Part shown: positions 58,393 through 64,000 of the stretch, piece after piece | How positions within the stretch are numbered: the stretch's first letter is position 1 | How the letters are laid out: each line of letters opens with the position of its first letter | Assembly: GCA_020634815.1 (NCBI GenBank) | Contig: JACKBA010000015.1 | Coordinates: 62,001-126,000, forward strand | From: Caldilineaceae bacterium | Lineage (GTDB): Bacteria; Chloroflexota; Anaerolineae; Caldilineales; Caldilineaceae | Direction: 5' to 3' | Length of the DNA stretch: 64,000 nt | Made by a program: the position numbers and the translations under genes | Notes under the pieces: generated by a model | Database searches by the model: none | What the model saw: the letters and a program-made list of their open reading frames with translations, nothing else | What the model was told of the DNA's origin: nothing

Positions 58393-59505
58393 TCAGAATG
58401 TGGTGCGCAGCGGCTGCGCCTGGCCGGTAGCCGCCGAGCGGTAAGCCGCGTCGAAGATCTCGACCACGTGGCGCGCGTGTTCAGCGGTGGCCACGGTCGG
58501 CGTATCGTCGAGCACCCAGTCGACCAGTTGCATGACATCCTCGTAGACGTGCGACTCCTCCATGGTGCGATGCGCGCCGGTGACGTGCGGCAGCGAACCG
58601 TTCATCCCGTACTCGGCGTCGAGATCCATGCCCGCATACTCGATGGGCTTGCCGTTGATCGCCGACCCGTTGATGACGCCGCCGGTCCCGAAGATGAGCG
58701 GGCGCCCCATGTTGGGCAACCCGCCCGCCGCCACGCCATAGACAAAAGCGTAGAACGAATCGCCAAAGTCGAGCACCATGAGCGTGTTGTCGTCCATGTC
58801 CGTGGGCAACATCTGCCCGCGGAACTCGCGCTCGTGTACGCGCACGCCGGAGAAGGCCGTCACGCGTTTGGCCGGCCCCAGGATGCCCGTCATGGCGTGC
58901 AGGCCATAGACCGTCATGTCGTAGAGCGGGCCGCCGCCCGGCTTGCGGAAATACCACGCCGGGTTGATGTTGGTCAGCGGGTCGTCGCCGGCGCGCACCG
59001 ACGCCTCATCTTCGTGGTAGGTGCCGAAGGCCGACCCCGTCACCGCCCACGTCAGCCGGCCCAGCGCGCCCTCATCGATCAGTTGCTTGATCTTCTGGTG
59101 GCGCGGGCGCAGCATCTCGCCGGGCGAGGAGACGAGCTTGACCCCGCGCGCCCGCGCCGCGTCGATCAGGCTATCCGCTTCGTCGACGGTTGTGGTCATG
59201 CTCTTGTTGAAGTGCACGTGCACGCCATGCGCCACGGCCAGCATGCCCTGCTCGTAATGCACGCCGATGGGCGAGCAGATGGAGACGGCGTCGACGTCGC
59301 CGGCTTCCAACAATTCCTCCATGGTGGCGTAGGCCGCCGGCACGCCGTACTTGGCCGCCGCGGCCTGGGCGCGCTCCAGCACGGGATCGCACACCGCGGT
59401 GATGCGCACGCGCTCGCGCACGTCGTCCATGGTCAGGTGCGGGAAATGACCGCGCAGCGCGATGCTGCCTGCGCCCACAATGCCCAGCCGTACATAGTCA
59501 CTCAT
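58393..59505 (-). CDS. Gfo/Idh/MocA-family oxidoreductase
   Basis: 370 residues. The Rossmann motif is GIVGAGSIALRGHFPHL and the family's middle block is DAVSICSPIGVHYEQGMLAV. The usual catalytic EKP motif is replaced by HVHFNKSMTTT: the Lys is kept but its neighbours differ. The C-terminal sheet domain includes INPAWYFRKPGGGPLYDMTV and ENLAHV-type substrate residues that I cannot assign. It acts on a sugar or polyol of unknown identity. Its ATG overlaps the stop of the epimerase-like gene (ATGA), so the two are coupled and likely act in one sugar pathway. Confidence 0.88.
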   Translation of the reverse strand: MSDYVRLGIVGAGSIALRGHFPHLTMDDVRERVRITAVCDPVLERAQAAAAKYGVPAAYATMEELLEAGDVDAVSICSPIGVHYEQGMLAVAHGVHVHFNKSMTTTVDEADSLIDAARARGVKLVSSPGEMLRPRHQKIKQLIDEGALGRLTWAVTGSAFGTYHEDEASVRAGDDPLTNINPAWYFRKPGGGPLYDMTVYGLHAMTGILGPAKRVTAFSGVRVHEREFRGQMLPTDMDDNTLMVLDFGDSFYAFVYGVAAGGLPNMGRPLIFGTGGVINGSAINGKPIEYAGMDLDAEYGMNGSLPHVTGAHRTMEESHVYEDVMQLVDWVLDDTPTVATAEHARHVVEIFDAAYRSAATGQAQPLRTTF

Positions 59506-60392
59506 CGAAGCTCTCTCCAGGTCGTTTGGTGGCGCCAGCCCGTGGCCGCCTTGAGTTTGGAACAGGTAATCAGCGACGCGTACCCGTCCAGATCGCGCAC
59601 GATGGGCAGCAGATCCGGCCGGAAGCGCTCGATCAACTCACGCGTCGGTTCGAGCGCGAGGGTGTCGTCGGCATTGAGGAAGTATACATCGTGCGGCGGC
59701 AAATCGTCAGCCGCCGCCAGGATCAGCCGGTGCGCCGCGGCCACATCCTCGCTGCCGACCCAGCCCCACAGCCACGGATTCCACCCCGCGGCCGGCTTGA
59801 CCGTCGCCGCGTGCTGCTGCCGTCGTTCGGCGGGGAAGATGCCGGCAATGCGCGTCACGTAGGTGCGGATGCCGTAGGCCCGGCTGTAGCTGGCCAGCAG
59901 ATCCTCGCCGGCGCGCTTGGTGAAGCTGTAGGAATCCTCCGGCCACGTTGCGTGCTTCTCGTCGATGGGCAGGTACTCGTGCGGAAAGGGCGTGGCGCTG
60001 ATGCGAAAGCCGTGACCCAGCGCGCAGTTGCTGCCGGCCATGACCACCGTGCGCACGCCCGCCTCCACCGCCGCCTGCATGAGATTGTAGACGCCCAGCA
60101 TGTTGGCGCGGAAGGTCGTGTCGGCGGCAAGCCCTTCGGCCGCAGCCTGCCCGCGCATCTGCGGATGGTCGGTGGGCCACGGCTGCGCGGCCAGGTGCTG
60201 GATGGCGTCGATGCCCACGACGGCGCGGCGCCAATCCTCCAGCGAGGTGATGTCGCCCTGCACCCACGGCAGGCCAGCGAACTCGGCGCCCGGCTGGTGG
60301 CGCGCAAAGAGCACCAGGTCGTGGTCGCGCGCCAGCGCACGGATCACATACGCGCCCAACTTGCCGTTGGCCGCACTGACAAGCACGCGCAT
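59502..60392 (-). CDS. NAD-dependent epimerase/dehydratase (extended SDR)
   Basis: 296 residues from the ATG at 60392 with GAGGAG about 7 bases upstream. The nucleotide loop is VLVSAANGKLGAYVIRALA (a GxxGxxG variant starting with Ser-Ala). The catalytic Tyr-x3-Lys is in DSYSFTKRAGEDLL, with the Ser in VVMAGSNCALG. The segment VTRIAGIFPAE and the C-terminal region fit sugar-nucleotide or uronate dehydrogenases (UronateDH-like). It is the first gene of a probable three-gene operon with the Gfo/Idh and membrane protein genes. Confidence 0.87.
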   Translation of the reverse strand: MRVLVSAANGKLGAYVIRALARDHDLVLFARHQPGAEFAGLPWVQGDITSLEDWRRAVVGIDAIQHLAAQPWPTDHPQMRGQAAAEGLAADTTFRANMLGVYNLMQAAVEAGVRTVVMAGSNCALGHGFRISATPFPHEYLPIDEKHATWPEDSYSFTKRAGEDLLASYSRAYGIRTYVTRIAGIFPAERRQQHAATVKPAAGWNPWLWGWVGSEDVAAAHRLILAAADDLPPHDVYFLNADDTLALEPTRELIERFRPDLLPIVRDLDGYASLITCSKLKAATGWRHQTTWRELR

Positions 60393-60904
60393 TGCGTCTC
60401 CTCGCTCCGGCAATCAGTGACAGGATATTGGTCTGTTCGGGAAGCGCCCGGCTGCACCAAACCACGCCGGCCGCACAGGGAAGTGTACACCGCGCGCCGC
60501 CCCCGGCGAAACTGGGCCATCCTGGCAGCGATTCTCACTGTAGTGGCGACTTCAGTCGCTGACTTCCTCCGGAACGGCTGATGAACGTTCAAATGAACCC
60601 GGCAATCGCACTGTCGGCGTCGCCTTCGATTCAAATCGAGGCTGATAGCTCAAGTCGGCTGCAAGCCGACTGGGGAGACGCCCGTCAGTCCACTTGAGTG
60701 GACTTTGGCTATCAGCCGGGAATTGATTCCCAGGCGGCACGACGTTACCGGATCAAGTTCTCAACGTTCATCAGTCGTTGACTTCCTCCGGAACGGCTGA
60801 AGCCGTCACTACAAATCGTGAACTTTCGCAGCGCGCACAGGCCCACGCCTGCGCGATAATGGGAGTACTCGCTCCAGGCTCAGTATCTGTACCCGCGAGG
60901 TCTT
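60393..60904. other. 512-base intergenic region between divergent genes, mostly repeat
   Basis: The right half is the 273-bp composite palindromic element (60540-60812). The left part (60393-60539) and the stretch 60813-60904 must carry the promoters of the epimerase and EAD1-like genes, but no clear -35/-10 pair stands out by eye. Confidence 0.6.
60540..60812. repeat. 273-bp composite palindromic element with GTAGTG inverted ends
   Basis: The ends are imperfect 18-base inverted repeats (15 of 18 matching; GTAGTG at 60540, CACTAC at 60807-60812). A 28-base direct repeat with one mismatch lies at 60554-60581 and 60773-60800. Inside is a cloverleaf-like set of palindromes: outer GGCTGATAG/CTATCAGCC (60640-60648, 60709-60717) enclosing AGTCGGCT hairpin arms (60653-60671) and AGTCCACT arms (60687-60704). 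A separate GGGAAT/ATTCCC hairpin (60718-60731) follows. It is non-coding and shares its end motif with the 56-bp hairpin at 16986. Confidence 0.88.
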
Positions 60905-61249
60905 ATGAGCAACAAGCGACTGGCCAATATTCCGGACGGACCGAACACCCGCACGACGCGCCCGCTGGCGGGTCGCCAGTTTGCCGCCCTGATGGATGCA
61001 CTGTGCGCGACTTTTTCCTTCGAGGAGATCCGCTCACTGGCGCGCGAGGGGCTGGGAATCGAGCCGGACGACATTGCGGCGGGCGTCAATCGGCGCCAAT
61101 ATGTCTTTGAATTGCTCGTGTGGTGCGAGCGCGGCGCCCACATGCAGGAGTTCGTGGCCGCGGCCCTGGCCGCCAAGCCCGACGCTACCGAGCTTGCCGC
61201 GCTGGCGGAACAGCTTGGGTTCGCCGGCAATGCCGGCACGCCGGGCTAG
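60905..61249 (+). CDS. standalone EAD1-like (effector-associated, death-like) domain protein
   Basis: 114 residues. After a variable N-terminus of about 25 residues, residues about 26-105 resemble an effector-associated domain 1: FAALMDALCATFSFEEIRSL, then GLGIEPDDIAAGVNRRQYVF, ELLVWCERGAHMQEFVAAAL and KPDATELAALA. In known systems EAD1 is fused to caspase-like peptidases, TIR, NTPases or other effectors and recruits partners by homotypic contact. Here it stands alone as an adaptor, and no effector is in the window. The assignment rests on pattern memory, so a plain helical protein remains possible. Its TAG overlaps the convergent neighbour's TAG within one CTAG. Confidence 0.65.
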   Translation: MSNKRLANIPDGPNTRTTRPLAGRQFAALMDALCATFSFEEIRSLAREGLGIEPDDIAAGVNRRQYVFELLVWCERGAHMQEFVAAALAAKPDATELAALAEQLGFAGNAGTPG

Positions 61250-62216
61250 CGCGGCCCCGGCCCACGCAGCGCCTGGGCGATCACCGCGATATCCGCCGGC
61301 GTGGTGCGGCAGCAACCGCCGATGAGCCGCGCGCCGGCCGCGACCCAGCGCCGCGCCGGCTCGGCAAAGCCGGTGACGCCGCTGCCTTCCACCCAGCAGC
61401 GCGCCGCCGCATCCCACGCCTCGCCACTGTTGGGGTAGCAGAGCAGCGGCTTTGCCGTGCCGCCGCGCGCGGCGGCGAGCAGATCCTCCACGTAGCGCGG
61501 CGCCGTGCAGTTGACCCCCACCGCCACGATCTGCCCCGTCTGCGCGGCGAGGCGGGCGGCAGCGGCCATGGGTTCGCCCGAGGAGAGCGCCGCGCCGTCG
61601 CGGCAACTGCACGCCAGCCACGCCTGCATGTGCGGGAACTCGGCCAGCAGCGCAGCCAGCGCCTCGACTTCGGCCAGGCAGGGGATCGTCTCCAGGGCGA
61701 AGAGATCGGCGCCGGCCGCAGCGAGCACGGCCATGCGCGGCCGGTGCCACGCCATCAACTCCGCCACCGAGAGCCCGTAGTCGCCGCGATACTCCGAGCC
61801 GTCGGCCAGGAACGCGCCGTAGGGACCGACCGACGCGGCAACCAGCGGCCAGACGCGACCGGTGCGGTTGGCCGCCGCTGCCCAGAACTCGTTGCGCGCG
61901 TCTGCGGCAAGCGTCACGCTGCGCCGGAAGAGGTCGTCCACCGCCGCGGCATCGAGACCGCGGCGCGCAAAGCCGGCATAGCTCGCCTGGTAGCTGGCGG
62001 TGATCAGCACATCGGCGCCGGCGCGCAGGTAATCGAGGTGCACGCTGCGGATCAGGTCGGGCGCGTCGAGCAGCAGGCGGGCGGACCAGAGCGCATCGCG
62101 CAGATCCGCGCCACGCTGCTCCAGCTCGGTCGCCAGCGCACCGTCGATGATGACGACGCCCTGGCGCTCCAGGATCTCTTGAAGCGGGTCGTGCATGGAA
62201 TTCGCTCGCCCGGCCA

Positions 62217-62217
<1 letters not shown>
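61246..62217 (-). CDS. mmuM: homocysteine S-methyltransferase family protein
   Basis: 323 residues from the ATG at 62217, which overlaps the upstream stop as TGATG with AGGG about 9 bases before; an ATG at 62196 is an alternative. A zinc-dependent barrel that transfers a methyl group, commonly from S-methylmethionine, to homocysteine. The start of the barrel is VVIIDGALATELEQRGADL, and the zinc Cys ligands are in GVNCTAPRY and GGCCRTTP. The segments DVLITASYQAS and ALETIPCLAEVEAL are typical for MmuM. It is a stand-alone domain, not MetH. Its 3-prime end overlaps the EAD1-like gene by 4 bases. Confidence 0.92.
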
Positions 62218-63296
<1,079 letters not shown>

Positions 63297-63314
63297 CGCA
63301 TCATCCCACGCCGC

Positions 63315-64000
63315 CTAGATGCGCGCCATGAGCGCCGTGCGGCGGAACGAGGCAGAGGCGATGAAGAAGACGACGGCGTCGGCGGCCCACAGCACGATCC
63401 CGAGCAGCAGCACCAGCCAGTTGGAGAGCAGGAACGCGCCCATGGCCTGGCCCACCACGAGCAGCACGATGGGCAGGACGACCAGGCTGCCGATCTGGTA
63501 CGCCTCCTGGAACGAGTTGACACGCGAGGAAGCGATCACCGTCACACCCAGCCCAAAGGCCGCCGCGGCCGGCCCGACAAAGAATGCCAGCAGCAGCCAC
63601 AGCGTATTGGGCAGAATGAGCATGCCGACGACGTTGAGCGCCACGAGATTGGCGACGATGGTGTAGACGACAAAGCCGCCCAGGCCGACCATGGCGCCGG
63701 GGATCAGCGCGCCGAGTACCTTGGCAAGCAGCAACTCGCGGTCGGTCGTCGGCGTGTAGACGAGGGCCTCGAGCGTCTTGCGCTCCTTTTCACCGGCAAA
63801 ACTGTCGGCCGCAACGACGGCGGAGGCCATGAGCGGCAGAACCAGGTACATGGGCGCAAAGAGATAGACGAGGAAGTAGACGAGACCGGCCTGCACGTCG
63901 TTCAGACCCGCATAGCGGCTGGCAAACTCCGGCGGCATGGCGCGCGTCAGATCGGCCATCTGGCTCTCGGCGGCGGCCATCTGATTCGCCATGCCGGAGA
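63315..64000 (-). CDS. ABC-2 type transporter permease (5-prime end beyond the window)
   Basis: The minus-strand frame stays open to the window edge, so the N-terminus is missing. At least 228 residues remain, with six hydrophobic segments: PMYLVLPLMASAVVAADSF, GAMVGLGGFVVYTIVANLVA, TLWLLLAFFVGPAAAAFGLG, QIGSLVVLPIVLLVVGQAMG and WLVLLLGIVLWAADAVVFFI among them. FAGEKERKTLEALVYTPTTD is the conserved cytoplasmic segment of ABC-2/NatB-like permeases, directly after the first visible helix. The ATPase partner should lie outside the window. Confidence 0.9.
   Translation of the reverse strand, partial: SGMANQMAAAESQMADLTRAMPPEFASRYAGLNDVQAGLVYFLVYLFAPMYLVLPLMASAVVAADSFAGEKERKTLEALVYTPTTDRELLLAKVLGALIPGAMVGLGGFVVYTIVANLVALNVVGMLILPNTLWLLLAFFVGPAAAAFGLGVTVIASSRVNSFQEAYQIGSLVVLPIVLLVVGQAMGAFLLSNWLVLLLGIVLWAADAVVFFIASASFRRTALMARI

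Overview
The window is a GC-rich, densely coded bacterial chromosome segment, most likely from a Chloroflexota bacterium (Caldilineae/Anaerolineae-like). The support is indirect: very large multi-PAS hybrid histidine kinases, secreted proteins with Pro/Thr-rich linkers, a secreted subtilase ending in a YLPIIGK tail, F420-type PPOX proteins, a CtpE-like P-type ATPase, and many short palindromic or microsatellite-like intergenic repeats. No rRNA, tRNA, CRISPR array or prophage was found. Both window edges cut genes: a histidine kinase at the left and an ABC-2 permease at the right.

Layout. 1-5486: a NarL-type two-component pair, then a 1374-residue REC-PAS5-GAF-HisKA-HATPase-REC hybrid kinase. 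5541-11231: two secreted proteins on the minus strand, one unknown and one S8 peptidase. 11492-13668: polyphosphate kinase with a frameshift-riddled N-terminal half. 13788-19110: a minus-strand cluster (IolG-like dehydrogenase, S23 four-helix-bundle protein, GNAT, SDR, alpha/beta hydrolase, small unknown, inositol monophosphatase). 19402-23123: a small membrane protein and an Ig-like, PT-rich surface protein with an LPPTG sorting-type C-terminus. 23240-24199: a solitary tyrosine recombinase next to an AT-rich gap. 25019-32175: plus-strand genes ThrH, ferritin, flavodoxin, a membrane protein, zwf, pgl and a secreted PQQ-type sugar dehydrogenase with PA14. 32829-38218: a TetR-headed MacAB-like efflux operon. 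38388-44408: an aminotransferase, a P-type ATPase operon and a duplicated PPOX protein. 44612-51887: two more hybrid kinases around an APH-family kinase. 51992-55121: glycogen phosphorylase and a truncated methyltransferase. 55350-57802: a degenerate-receiver LuxR regulator divergent from a sigma-70 factor, then a LysM protein. 57992-64000: a membrane protein, Gfo/Idh and epimerase genes, an EAD1-like protein, homocysteine methyltransferase, a secreted unknown and the ABC-2 permease.

The most unusual signal is a family of octamer arrays (consensus RTGANRRG) at seven places. Six of them form three inverted pairs, and one pair encloses the S23 four-helix-bundle gene. Four genes terminate on a TGA lying inside an array, and the S23 gene takes its Shine-Dalgarno and the first base of its start codon from one. 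A second family, with GTAGT-type inverted ends, occurs as a 56-bp hairpin (16986-17041) and a 273-bp composite (60540-60812). A third repeat (52515-52621) truncates a methyltransferase. These repeats shape gene ends throughout the window.

Metabolically, zwf and pgl form the oxidative pentose phosphate entry, glgP feeds it from glycogen, and ppk would link to phosphate storage. Regulation is dominated by two-component signalling.
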